A stretch of DNA of 64,000 nucleotides from an uncultured Mediterraneibacter sp. (GTDB lineage: Bacteria > Bacillota > Clostridia > Lachnospirales > Lachnospiraceae), in assembly GCA_944381935.1 (NCBI GenBank), contig CALWMN010000006.1, positions 62,001 to 126,000 on the forward strand. The letters run 5' to 3'. Made by a program: the position numbers and the translations under genes. Below the pieces are notes generated by a model. That model made no database searches, had not been told where the DNA came from, and saw only the letters and a program-made list of their open reading frames with translations. This document shows, one piece after another, positions 53,360 to 63,510 of this stretch; position 1 is the first letter of the stretch, and each line of letters starts with the position of its first letter.

Positions 53360-54049
53360 ATGAATTATAGAAAAGGATTACTGGTCCTGGCTGCCGCCGC
53401 GGCATGTTTTCTGTCAGAAGGCTGCAGCAGGACAGAAAATGACGGTTTTAAAGAGCTGGAGCTTGCCGGGGAAGAGCTGGCAGCATACAGCGGGAGTACG
53501 AATGATAACAGTGGGGACACAGACGGATGGGAAGAGACAGACAAGAGCGCGCCGGACGGCGGGCAGTCCCGGGAGGATGAAGCCGGCCAGGAAACGGATT
53601 CGGCTTTTGTTTATGTCTGTGGAGCCGTGTGTTCTCCGGGAGTATATGAACTGAAAAGCGGTGCCCGTGTATTTGAAGCGATTGAGCTTGCCGGAGGGAT
53701 GACGGAAGAGGCTGCCCAGGAAATCATCAATCAGGCGAGAGTCGTATCGGACGGGGAGCGCATCTACGTGCCGACAACGGAAGAGGCGGAAAGCTATGCC
53801 GAAGGCACGGGGGTTGATGGAATGGAAGTAACAGAAGGTACGGATGGAAAGGAACAGGGAAAAATAAATATTAATACAGCCGGAAAAGATGAACTCATGA
53901 CACTGAACGGAATCGGGGAAGCAAAGGCGCAGAGCATCCTCACTTACAGGGAAGAACACGGGAAGTTTTCCAGCATTGAGGATCTGATGAAGATTGAGGG
54001 CATCAAAGAGGGAGTATTCAGCAAGATAAAGGAAGACATCACAATATAG
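53360..54049 (+). CDS. comEA: ComEA-type DNA receptor lipoprotein (SLBB plus helix-hairpin-helix)
   Basis: A 229-residue exported protein. The N-terminal signal ends in a lipobox-like LSEGC. A Ser/Asp/Glu-rich linker, an SLBB domain (FVYVCGAVCSPGVYEL, about 77-140) and a C-terminal double helix-hairpin-helix DNA-binding domain follow (ININTAGKDELMTLNGIG, about 166-229). In competence systems ComEA binds double-stranded DNA outside the membrane and passes it to ComEC, which is encoded four genes downstream. Confidence 0.92.
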   Translation: MNYRKGLLVLAAAAACFLSEGCSRTENDGFKELELAGEELAAYSGSTNDNSGDTDGWEETDKSAPDGGQSREDEAGQETDSAFVYVCGAVCSPGVYELKSGARVFEAIELAGGMTEEAAQEIINQARVVSDGERIYVPTTEEAESYAEGTGVDGMEVTEGTDGKEQGKININTAGKDELMTLNGIGEAKAQSILTYREEHGKFSSIEDLMKIEGIKEGVFSKIKEDITI

Positions 54050-54075
54050 TGAAGGGAAGTCAGGAAAAGAGGAGT

Positions 54076-54762
54076 ATGAGTAAGAAAATTTTAGTCGTGG
54101 ACGATGAAAAACTGATAGTAAAGGGGATCCGATTCAGCCTGGAGCAGGAAGGGATGGAGGTGGACTGTGCCTATGACGGTGAAGAGGCACTTGAGTATGC
54201 GAAGAACTGTGAGTATGACCTGGTGCTTCTTGACGTTATGCTTCCGAAGATCGACGGATTTGAGGTGTGCCAGAGGATCAGGGAGTTTTCAGATATGCCG
54301 GTTGTCATGCTGACGGCAAAGAGTGAGGACATGGATAAAATACTCGGCCTGGAATATGGCGCGGACGATTATATTACAAAGCCGTTTAATATCCTTGAGG
54401 TAAAGGCAAGGATCAAGGCGATCATGCGGCGGACGTCAAAAAGAAAGGAGCCGGCGGGCAGTCCGGTCCTGATCAAGGGGAATATGAAGATCGACTGTGA
54501 GAGCAGGCGGGTCTTTATTGGAGAAAAGGAGATCAATCTTACGGCGAAAGAATTTGACGTCCTGGAACTGCTGGCGATGAATCCAAACAAGGTCTACAGC
54601 AGGGAGAATCTCCTGAATCTTATATGGGGGTACGATTATCCGGGAGATGCAAGGACAGTCGATGTACATATCAGGAGGCTTCGGGAAAAGATAGAGGTCA
54701 ATCCAAGCGAGCCGAAATATGTACATACAAAGTGGGGAGTGGGTTATTATTTCCAGGGGTAA
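54076..54762 (+). CDS. OmpR/PhoB-family response regulator
   Basis: A 228-residue two-component regulator. The receiver domain has the acidic pair near residue 9-10, phospho-acceptor Asp53 (LLDVMLP) and Lys of YITKPF near 103. The winged-helix domain ends in DVHIRRLREKIE and TKWGVGYYF. AGAGGAG places the start at 54076. It overlaps the kinase gene by 44 nt, so the pair is coupled. Its location between comEA and comEC is the unusual point. Confidence 0.94.
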   Translation: MSKKILVVDDEKLIVKGIRFSLEQEGMEVDCAYDGEEALEYAKNCEYDLVLLDVMLPKIDGFEVCQRIREFSDMPVVMLTAKSEDMDKILGLEYGADDYITKPFNILEVKARIKAIMRRTSKRKEPAGSPVLIKGNMKIDCESRRVFIGEKEINLTAKEFDVLELLAMNPNKVYSRENLLNLIWGYDYPGDARTVDVHIRRLREKIEVNPSEPKYVHTKWGVGYYFQG

Positions 54763-56194
54763 AATACAGTCGAAATTCAAAGACAGGATCTTGAAAAATC
54801 TGCGGTTCCGCATTATCCTGATTGTGATGCTTGCAGGGTTTCTCCCCTGCATGGCGTCGCTTTTCGGGATCGTGACATTCTACGAGTCACGCGCAGTCTC
54901 TCTTCAGACTGCCGATATTCAGAATCAATGTACAATTCTCAGCAATCAATTAAATTCCTATCAGTATCTGGATGATACATCGTCAGACGTGATCAATGCA
55001 AACCTGACCCAGCTTGCCACAATGTATAACGGCCGCGTGATGGTGATCAATGACGAGTTAGAAGTCATCAAGGATACATATAATCTGGATGAAGGGAAGA
55101 CGGACGTCTCGGAGAATGTTGTCCGATGTATGAAAGGGGAAAACTCAAGCTATTATGACAAAAAAAATCATTACATCGAGGCAGCGGCGCCTGTGATGTC
55201 GTCTGACGGCAGGACTGTTACGGGAGTGATCCTGGCAAGCGTCTCAACAGACCGCATAGAGGATACTGTCGGCAATATCTATGCACAGGGAGGGGCAGTG
55301 ACAGGGATCATCATGATCGTTCTGTTGATCATCAGTGTCCTTATGGCGGACAGGATCGTCAGGCCTCTCCACAGGATTACAGCAGCGATAGAAAGTGTGA
55401 CGGAAGGATATGGGGACGATGTGCTCCACGAGGATACATTTACAGAGACGAGGCAGATGAGCGAGGCTTTTAATAAAATGCTCGGAAGGATCAAACAGCT
55501 TGATGAATCGAGGGAAGAGTTTGTATCTAACGTATCCCACGAGCTGAAAACTCCTATGACTTCCATGAAAGTCCTGGCAGATTCTCTCCTTGAGCAGGAG
55601 AATGCCCCGGTCGAGATGTATCAGGAATTTATGGAAGATATCGCCAGGGAGATTGACAGGGAGAACCAGATTATCACAGATCTGCTCTCACTTGTCAAGA
55701 TGGACAAGACGGGACAGAACCTGAACATACAGTCTGTCAATATCAATGATCTTCTGGAACAGAACCTCAAGCGGCTGCGCCCGATTGCAGGGAAAAAGAA
55801 TGTTGAGATCGTAATGGAGAGCTTCCGGCCGGTTACGGCGGAGGTGGATGAAACGAAGCTTTCTCTTGCGATATCGAATCTCGTGGAAAATGCCATCAAG
55901 TATAACCGGGACAATGGCTGGGTGCATGTATCGTTAAATGCAGACCACAAGTACTTCTTTCTCAAGGTAGAAGACTCAGGGATCGGTATACCGGAAGAGG
56001 ACCAGGCGCATATCTTTGAAAGGTTTTACCGTGTAGACAAGTCACATTCCAGGGCAGTCGGAGGGACCGGACTTGGCCTTGCCATTGCCAGAAGCGCGGT
56101 GATCGTCCACAGAGGCTCCATCCGGGTATACAGCAATGCCGGGGAAGGGACAACTTTTACAGTGAGGATTCCGCTGACTTATGTGGCATCATAG
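54719..56194 (+). CDS. Membrane sensor histidine kinase
   Basis: A 491-residue kinase with two transmembrane helices (about 31-52 and 192-212) around an extracytoplasmic sensor of PAS/dCACHE-like size. A HAMP segment follows, then the HisKA domain with His274 in VSHELKTPM and a HATPase domain with N (NLVENAIKYN), G1 (DSGIGIPEED) and G2 (GTGLGLAI) boxes. The ATG at 54719 lies inside the regulator gene; a TTG at 54791 is a possible alternative. It is of the PhoR/WalK-like architecture; the signal is unknown. Confidence 0.92.
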   Translation: MYIQSGEWVIISRGKIQSKFKDRILKNLRFRIILIVMLAGFLPCMASLFGIVTFYESRAVSLQTADIQNQCTILSNQLNSYQYLDDTSSDVINANLTQLATMYNGRVMVINDELEVIKDTYNLDEGKTDVSENVVRCMKGENSSYYDKKNHYIEAAAPVMSSDGRTVTGVILASVSTDRIEDTVGNIYAQGGAVTGIIMIVLLIISVLMADRIVRPLHRITAAIESVTEGYGDDVLHEDTFTETRQMSEAFNKMLGRIKQLDESREEFVSNVSHELKTPMTSMKVLADSLLEQENAPVEMYQEFMEDIAREIDRENQIITDLLSLVKMDKTGQNLNIQSVNINDLLEQNLKRLRPIAGKKNVEIVMESFRPVTAEVDETKLSLAISNLVENAIKYNRDNGWVHVSLNADHKYFFLKVEDSGIGIPEEDQAHIFERFYRVDKSHSRAVGGTGLGLAIARSAVIVHRGSIRVYSNAGEGTTFTVRIPLTYVAS

Positions 56195-56205
56195 GAGGAG
56201 ATGAA

Positions 56206-57138
56206 ATGAAAAAAGCAAGTATGATTTCCCTTGCCGGGGCACTCTGCCTGATGCTGTCTCTTACATCCTGTTCGGGACGAACAGAGGTGCGGAATGGGGA
56301 TTCGTATATCTACAGCCTTAATACAGACCGTACGGGACTGGTCAAGATCACATATGATATTCCACGGGATGATGCGGAAGCCGCGGTGGAATCAGTACTG
56401 GAAGAACTCAAAAAGCCTGCGGAAGAGATCGAATACAGCACGGTAATCCCAGAAGGGGTTGAGGTTATCGGATATAACCTGAAGGGGACCATCCTGGACG
56501 TGGATTTTGACAGCGGATACCGCAGGATCGACCAGCTGGAAGAAAAGCTGGTGAGGGCGGCTGTCGTGCAGTCTCTTCTTCAGGTAGACGGGGTGAACGG
56601 CGTGATTTTTACTGTGGAGGGAGAAGCCTTGCAGGACCGGGAAGGAAACAACATCGGACTGATGAATGGGGATGATTTTGTGGAAAATACAGGCTCATCC
56701 CCGAGCTCCTACCAGACAGATACGCTGACCCTGTATTTTGCAAATGAAAGCGGGGACAGGCTGGTGGAGCAAAAGACCGTTGTCCGATACAGCAGCAATA
56801 TCTCAAAAGAGAAACTAATCGTGGAAAAGCTGGTGCAGGGACCGCAGGAGATGGGGGGATATCCTGTGATCAATCCGGATGTAAACCTCTTAAGCGTGAC
56901 GATCAAGGACCGCATCTGTTATGTGAATTTTGACAGCACTTTTCTGACAAATGTATATGATGTGCTCCCGGAGGTTACGGTATATTCGATTGTAGATTCT
57001 CTTGCCGTAGGGACGGACGCCTATGCTGTGCAGATTACCATTAACGGGGAATCCAACTCAGAATACATGGGAGCGGTGGATCTGTCACAGCCCCTGGAGG
57101 GCAATATGGATTGGGTCGCAGATGAAGACGGAGAATGA
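56206..57138 (+). CDS. Lipoprotein with two GerMN domains
   Basis: A 310-residue lipoprotein: signal peptide with lipobox LTSC (Cys22), then two GerMN (sporulation/spore germination) domains, about 45-150 and 170-290. Each contains a strand resembling YVNFDSTFL. GerMN proteins form periplasmic or intermembrane rings in sporulation and are also found with N-acetylmuramoyl amidases. It starts 12 nt after the kinase and overlaps comEC by 4 nt, so all are one transcript. Confidence 0.88.
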   Translation: MKKASMISLAGALCLMLSLTSCSGRTEVRNGDSYIYSLNTDRTGLVKITYDIPRDDAEAAVESVLEELKKPAEEIEYSTVIPEGVEVIGYNLKGTILDVDFDSGYRRIDQLEEKLVRAAVVQSLLQVDGVNGVIFTVEGEALQDREGNNIGLMNGDDFVENTGSSPSSYQTDTLTLYFANESGDRLVEQKTVVRYSSNISKEKLIVEKLVQGPQEMGGYPVINPDVNLLSVTIKDRICYVNFDSTFLTNVYDVLPEVTVYSIVDSLAVGTDAYAVQITINGESNSEYMGAVDLSQPLEGNMDWVADEDGE

Positions 57139-59468
57139 TAAAAAGACCATTGTGTATGGCATGCCTTGTACTGATTGCCATACAGCTTATGCGGGCACTT
57201 TACGTGCCAGATATGGGCGGCATTGAAGAGGAAAGGGATAAGCAGGCTGTGCCTGAAGGGGCGCAGCTTGTTCTGACCGGTACCCTCTGCCGGATCGAAG
57301 AGAAGGAAAACATCACGGCAGTCTATCTGAAAGATAATGCCGTTTCTGCCAAAGGGCAGCAGTTCAAAGAATCGAAACTTCTTGTTTATGTCAAACAGAA
57401 CCACATAAAAGAAATGAAAATGGGAAACAAAGTGCGTGTATCCGGGAAGGCGGCTTATTTTGAGGGCGCACGCAATCCCGGAAATTTTGACCAGAGGGAG
57501 TATTATCTAAGGAAAAGGATACGCCTTCTTGTCTGGGCAGACACCATTTATGTGACGGATGGGAAAATAGATGTGGCAGCACACTGGCTTTCCTGCCTGA
57601 GAAACCAGTGGAAAGCTCTTCTGGTCCGTCATCTGGGGGAATACTACGGAAATACAATGAGTGCCATTCTGCTTGGAGAAAAAAGCGGGCTGGATCAGGA
57701 GATGAAGCTGAGTTACCAGAAAAGCGGGATTGCCCATCTGCTTGCCATTTCCGGGCTGCATATGTCTTTTATCGGAATGGGGGTATATGGGTTTTTCAGA
57801 AGGATGGGATTCCCCTTTGTCCCGGCAGGGATCCTGGGCGGAGCGATCCTTGTGGCATATGCACTCATGGCAGGAATGGGGGTCTCCGTCATACGGGCGA
57901 TGGTCATGTTCCTTGTACGGGCCGGGGCAGATATGACCGGACGGGATTATGACCTTTTCACAAGTCTTTCCCTGCCTGCGGCCGTGATCTGTCTGTGGCA
58001 GCCTCTTTTCCTTATGGATGCAGGGTTTCAGCTCTCCTTTGGCGCAATCCTCGGTATCGCATTTTTTACCCCTGTTACGGGGGAGATATTGGGAGGTAAA
58101 AATAAGACAACTGCAGCTGCGCGGATAAGGAGAAAAATATTACAAAGCCTCAGTGCCAGCGTGTCGGTGAATCTGATGCTGCTGGGTCCTCTTCTGTATT
58201 TCTATTTTGAGATTCCTCCATATTCTATTTTTTTAAACCTGATCGTGATTCCCGCCATGCCGGCAGTCATGGGGGCAGGCGTTTTTGGCTCTGCTGCCGC
58301 AGTCTTCTCTGAACCTCTGGGAGGCGCAGTGTTTCGGGTCTGTTCAGCGATTCTAAGGGGATATGATATTCTGTGCGGGATTTTTGAGGCATTTCCGGGA
58401 AGCCGGTTTGTGACAGGACGGCCGTCTGCGGCATGGCTGATTATATATTATGCCGGGATGGGGATTTTGTATCTGTCCTTCCGCTTTCTTGACAGAAAAA
58501 GGAGAGAAGAGGAGGAAAAAGCGGGATATCCCCGGAATGACAGACAGATGGAAAAACGGCTCAGGCGGATGGGGACGGTATCCAAAATCCCGGGTCTCCT
58601 GCTGCTGCTGTGGGCGGTGGGTATGGCAGTATTCTGCCGGGCAAGCCACGTGTTATGTGAAGATAATCTGGAAATCACGGTCCTGGATGTTGGGCAGGGA
58701 GACTGCATTTTTCTGCGCAGTCCCAGAGGAGACTGTTACCTGGTTGACGGAGGCAGCAGTGATGTTTCGTCCGTGGGGACATACCGGATAGAGCCGTTTC
58801 TTTTGTCAAACGCGGTTGACCGTATTGAATATGTATTTGTCACGCATGGAGATGAGGATCACTTAAGCGGGGTACGTGAGATGCTCACAAGGCAGGAGAA
58901 GGGGGTCAGGATAGAGAATCTTGTCCTGCCCCCTGAGGAATACCTTGACGGGAAACTGCTGGAGCTGGCGCATGCTGCCCGGCAGGCGGGCACCCGGATC
59001 GTTACGGCAGAAGCCGGGCAGATGATCCGGGAGGAAGAAAATAGGTTTCGCCCAGAGTTTGCCATGTCATGCCTGGGACCGGAGAAGGGGCTGGCATTAC
59101 AGCCCGGGAATGAGGCGTCCATGATACTGGAGGTCCGATACGGCAGTTTCGGCATGCTCCTGACAGGAGATGTGGAGGGGGCAGGGGAAAAGGCGCTGGT
59201 TGAAAACGGCAGGCTGGGAACGTACACCGTGCTCAAGACAGCGCATCACGGCTCCAAAAACTCGGGATCCGATGAATTTCTGCAGGTCACAGGACCGGAT
59301 CTTGCCGTCATATCAGCCGGTACAGACAACCGGTACGGGCATCCCCATGCGGAGACGCTGGAGCGGCTCTCAGATATCGGATGCAGCATATATTCGACAC
59401 AGCACTGCGGGGCAGTTATGATCTCGACGGATGGAAGTTCAGGAACCATACGCAAATATTTAAACTAG
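57135..59468 (+). CDS. comEC: ComEC/Rec2 DNA-uptake channel
   Basis: A 777-residue membrane protein. An N-terminal DUF4131/OB-like region (about 20-150) is followed by the multi-helix Competence domain (about 150-460, beginning near SGIAHLLAISGLHMSF). A C-terminal metallo-beta-lactamase domain has its metal motif THGDEDHLSG near residue 565 and TAHHGSKNSGSDEF near residue 702. Both the channel and nuclease-like domains are intact. It overlaps the GerMN gene by 4 nt. Confidence 0.95.
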   Translation: MIKRPLCMACLVLIAIQLMRALYVPDMGGIEEERDKQAVPEGAQLVLTGTLCRIEEKENITAVYLKDNAVSAKGQQFKESKLLVYVKQNHIKEMKMGNKVRVSGKAAYFEGARNPGNFDQREYYLRKRIRLLVWADTIYVTDGKIDVAAHWLSCLRNQWKALLVRHLGEYYGNTMSAILLGEKSGLDQEMKLSYQKSGIAHLLAISGLHMSFIGMGVYGFFRRMGFPFVPAGILGGAILVAYALMAGMGVSVIRAMVMFLVRAGADMTGRDYDLFTSLSLPAAVICLWQPLFLMDAGFQLSFGAILGIAFFTPVTGEILGGKNKTTAAARIRRKILQSLSASVSVNLMLLGPLLYFYFEIPPYSIFLNLIVIPAMPAVMGAGVFGSAAAVFSEPLGGAVFRVCSAILRGYDILCGIFEAFPGSRFVTGRPSAAWLIIYYAGMGILYLSFRFLDRKRREEEEKAGYPRNDRQMEKRLRRMGTVSKIPGLLLLLWAVGMAVFCRASHVLCEDNLEITVLDVGQGDCIFLRSPRGDCYLVDGGSSDVSSVGTYRIEPFLLSNAVDRIEYVFVTHGDEDHLSGVREMLTRQEKGVRIENLVLPPEEYLDGKLLELAHAARQAGTRIVTAEAGQMIREEENRFRPEFAMSCLGPEKGLALQPGNEASMILEVRYGSFGMLLTGDVEGAGEKALVENGRLGTYTVLKTAHHGSKNSGSDEFLQVTGPDLAVISAGTDNRYGHPHAETLERLSDIGCSIYSTQHCGAVMISTDGSSGTIRKYLN

Positions 59469-59563
59469 ATGTTTCATGCTTTCTTTATAAAAAACTTGTT
59501 AATACTATATTTTAATACAATTATACAAATATGTTTATTTTAATCGACATAATTCATGCATTA

Positions 59564-59600
59564 TTGACAAAACATAATATACTATATTAATATGTATTAT
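59564..59600 (+). promoter_or_regulatory. Promoter and putative operator of the APC permease
   Basis: TTGACA (59564-59569), an 18-bp spacer and TAATAT (59588-59593) form the promoter. The motif ATGTATTAT (59592-59600) overlaps -10 and recurs ahead of the gntR gene at 61004-61012. An upstream AATACAA (59514-59520) is the inverse half. These are candidate GntR-family sites. The whole 163-bp gap is very AT-rich. Confidence 0.5.
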
Positions 59601-59610
59601 AACAAGTTAA

Positions 59611-60951
<1,341 letters not shown>

Positions 60952-60995
60952 AGGATCTCTTCCGAATATATTTTGTCCCGTCAATATATACAAGT

Positions 60996-61024
60996 TTGAC
61001 AAGATGTATTATGTTGTATTAAAA
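60996..61024 (+). promoter_or_regulatory. Possible promoter/operator region of gntR
   Basis: TTGACA (60996-61001) has no convincing -10 at normal spacing. ATGTATTAT (61004-61012) followed by GTTGTATTAA (61013-61022) repeats the motif seen before the permease, consistent with an autoregulatory GntR site. Confidence 0.4.
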
Positions 61025-61057
61025 TAAGGGCAGAATATATTTTGGGAGGAGAAAGGA

Positions 61058-61780
61058 ATGGAAGAAGTAAAATATAACAGTATGACTCCTTTATATCAGC
61101 AGGTTTATGATTCTCTGACGAACAAGATAAAAGCAGGGGCATATGCAAGAGGGGAGAAGATCCCTTCGGAAAATGAGCTGTGCGAGATTTACAAGGTAAG
61201 CCGCGTCACTGTGAGAATCGCCCTTAAGAAGCTCAAAGAGGACGGTCTGGTTGTGATGAAACAGGGGAAGGGGACATTTGTGGCGCAGCCGGTCTACTTT
61301 GAGAGCAGATTTGCAAAAGGAAGCTTTACGAAATCCTGTGAACTGATAGGCGCAGTGCCGGCCACTACAGTGATATCGGCAAGCATGAAAAAAGGAGACG
61401 ACGAGGTATGCAGCATACTGGGCGTACCGGCCGACAGCGATATCATCTGCATCGAGCGGCTGAGAATGACAGACGGGACGCCTGCCATATTTGAAGTGGA
61501 TTATTTTTCAGACAGGCACAGCTATGTTTTGGAGGCGGATACGGAAAATGTTTCCATGCATGAAACGATCCGGAAATATACAGGGCAGAGCATTGAAAAG
61601 TATGTAGATACTTACGAGGTAAGGTTTGCGGACAAAATGCAGGCGAAATGGCTGAAATGCCCGGTGAACACGCCCCTTCTGGGCGTAAGCCAGGTGGTGT
61701 ATACTCAGCAGGAGCAGGTGCTCTATTACAATGAACAGTATATAAGGAGTGAGATATACAAATATATTTCTGTTCAATAA
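61058..61780 (+). CDS. GntR/HutC-family regulator with UTRA domain
   Basis: A 240-residue repressor. The N-terminal winged helix (IPSENELCEIYKVSRVTVRI, about 36-55) is followed by a UTRA ligand-binding domain (about 95-235). Such regulators sense phosphosugars or similar pathway intermediates, here presumably made by the downstream PfkB kinase. It is preceded by AT-rich repeats like those ahead of the permease. Confidence 0.92.
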   Translation: MEEVKYNSMTPLYQQVYDSLTNKIKAGAYARGEKIPSENELCEIYKVSRVTVRIALKKLKEDGLVVMKQGKGTFVAQPVYFESRFAKGSFTKSCELIGAVPATTVISASMKKGDDEVCSILGVPADSDIICIERLRMTDGTPAIFEVDYFSDRHSYVLEADTENVSMHETIRKYTGQSIEKYVDTYEVRFADKMQAKWLKCPVNTPLLGVSQVVYTQQEQVLYYNEQYIRSEIYKYISVQ

Positions 61781-61801
61781 AATTTGTAACATAAAGGAAG
61801 A

Positions 61802-62548
61802 ATGAATATGGAAAATATTTTGTCATGTTTTAAAGAAAAAAAACCGATTATCGGCCTTATCCACGCGAAAGGGACGGATGACGAGGACACAATGGAGCGG
61901 GCAGTCAGGGAAATCGGGATCTATCTGGACGGCGGAATAGATGGAATCCTTGTGGAGACTTATTTCGGCACCTACTCCCAGGTGGAAAAGATCCTGAAAT
62001 ATCTGTGTGATGCAAAACCGGAAATTCCATATGGAATAAACTGCTTAAATGTAGATGTTATGGGATTTGAGCTGGCAGGTAAATATGGGTGCCAGTTCCT
62101 GCAGGTGGATTCTGTGGTCGGGCATGTGAAGCCTCGGGACGAGGAGAGCCTGGGCGCCTTTTTTGACCTGTACAGGTCAAAATGCAGTGCATATGTGATG
62201 GGCGGGGTCCGGTTCAAATACCAGCCGGTGCTCTCTGAGAACAGTCTGGAGGAGGACCTGGAAATCGCAAAGACAAGATGCGATGCGGTCTGTGTAACCG
62301 GGGAGGGTACGGGGCTTGAGACGTCACTTTCCAAAATCAAGCAGTTCAGAGATTACCTGGGGGATTTTCCGTTGTTTGTCTGCGCAGGGGTGACGCCGGA
62401 AAACGTATCGCAACAGATCAAATATGCCGACGGCTTTGTTGTGGGAAGCTATTTCAAAGATAATTTCAAAGACAACGGAGATGTCTGCAGGGAACATGTC
62501 GACAGGCTGATGTCCGTGGTGAAGGAGTCAAGGAAGGAGCAGGAATGA
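61802..62548 (+). CDS. BtpA-family TIM-barrel protein
   Basis: A 248-residue protein resembling the BtpA/SgcQ family (GLIHAKG near residue 17, GGIDGILVETYFG near residue 42, and a C-terminal ADGFVVGSYFK phosphate-binding-like loop near 221). The family has a (beta/alpha)8 fold and is often next to sugar or nucleoside kinases; the reaction is not known. Starts at 61802 and 61808 are both possible behind AAAGGAAG. It overlaps the kinase gene by 4 nt. Confidence 0.78.
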   Translation: MNMENILSCFKEKKPIIGLIHAKGTDDEDTMERAVREIGIYLDGGIDGILVETYFGTYSQVEKILKYLCDAKPEIPYGINCLNVDVMGFELAGKYGCQFLQVDSVVGHVKPRDEESLGAFFDLYRSKCSAYVMGGVRFKYQPVLSENSLEEDLEIAKTRCDAVCVTGEGTGLETSLSKIKQFRDYLGDFPLFVCAGVTPENVSQQIKYADGFVVGSYFKDNFKDNGDVCREHVDRLMSVVKESRKEQE

Positions 62549-63510
62549 AAAAAGTATTTTTCCTGGGAGATGTCGCCCTGGATGAATATTACCAGGCGGA
62601 TTATTTCCCCAAAATAAAAGAAAAGATCATCGTACATACAATGCCTGCCCAGATGGGCGGGTCTATGGCAAACGCAGCATGCGTATTCCGTGCGCTGGGA
62701 AATCCGACGTATTTTCTGACCGCACTGAACTCCGGCGCGATCACGCAGCGGCTTCTCAAAGGGCTTAACGACGCCGGGATCAATACGGACTATATGGTGT
62801 TTGACGACAGCATCCCGGACTCAAAGTGCATTATCATCCTTGCGGAAGAGGAGCACACGGTCTTTATCCCGACGCTGGCGCTTGAGAAAATCGAAATAGA
62901 TGAAAAGACATTTCACGAGCTTTGCTCCTGTGACTATATCTACTCGAATTTCTGCGAAGTCGGGCCTCTGAGATACCAGGATAAAGGGGCGGCAAAGCTT
63001 CTGGATACATTCCGCAAGAACGGTGTAAAGCTGTGGTGCGACCTGGACTGCGCGGAATTAAGCGAAGAAGAGGAACGTCTTTTTTCGTATCTGGATACAG
63101 CCTTTGTCAATGAGATGGGGGAGAGGAACCTTTCCGGACGTTTTGGTGAAAACTGGAAGCAGGTGCTTTTTGAAAAAGGCGTGAACCTCATCATTGTCAC
63201 AAGAGCGGAGAAAGGATGCTCGGTCTACCAGGGCGGACAGCCGGAAATCAATGTTCCCGGGGTGAAAACCAGGGTGTGCGATGTCACGGGAGCGGGAGAC
63301 ACATTCGGAAGCGCGTTCCTCCACGCATATATGCACAGCAGTGATCTTACGCTGTGTGCGGAATTTGCCAATTATACGGCGGCGAGGGCAGTCACCGGGC
63401 TGGGGGCAAGATATGGAGCGGCGGCCCCGGCGGTACTTAGGGACTTTATCGAAGAGCACGGAGGGGATCCTGGCAGGTATCAGGTGTTTTTAGAGGAGGA
63501 GACGGTTTGA
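62545..63510 (+). CDS. PfkB-family carbohydrate kinase
   Basis: A 321-residue ribokinase-like enzyme. The N-terminal GGSMANAACVFRALG block (near residue 38) is signature 1. The C-terminal DVTGAGDTFGSAF holds the catalytic Asp252 and the anion hole. The closest functional analogy is FrlD (fructoselysine 6-kinase), but sequence alone cannot fix the sugar. It overlaps both neighbours by 4 nt and so is translated in a tightly coupled set. Confidence 0.88.
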   Translation: MKKVFFLGDVALDEYYQADYFPKIKEKIIVHTMPAQMGGSMANAACVFRALGNPTYFLTALNSGAITQRLLKGLNDAGINTDYMVFDDSIPDSKCIIILAEEEHTVFIPTLALEKIEIDEKTFHELCSCDYIYSNFCEVGPLRYQDKGAAKLLDTFRKNGVKLWCDLDCAELSEEEERLFSYLDTAFVNEMGERNLSGRFGENWKQVLFEKGVNLIIVTRAEKGCSVYQGGQPEINVPGVKTRVCDVTGAGDTFGSAFLHAYMHSSDLTLCAEFANYTAARAVTGLGARYGAAAPAVLRDFIEEHGGDPGRYQVFLEEETV

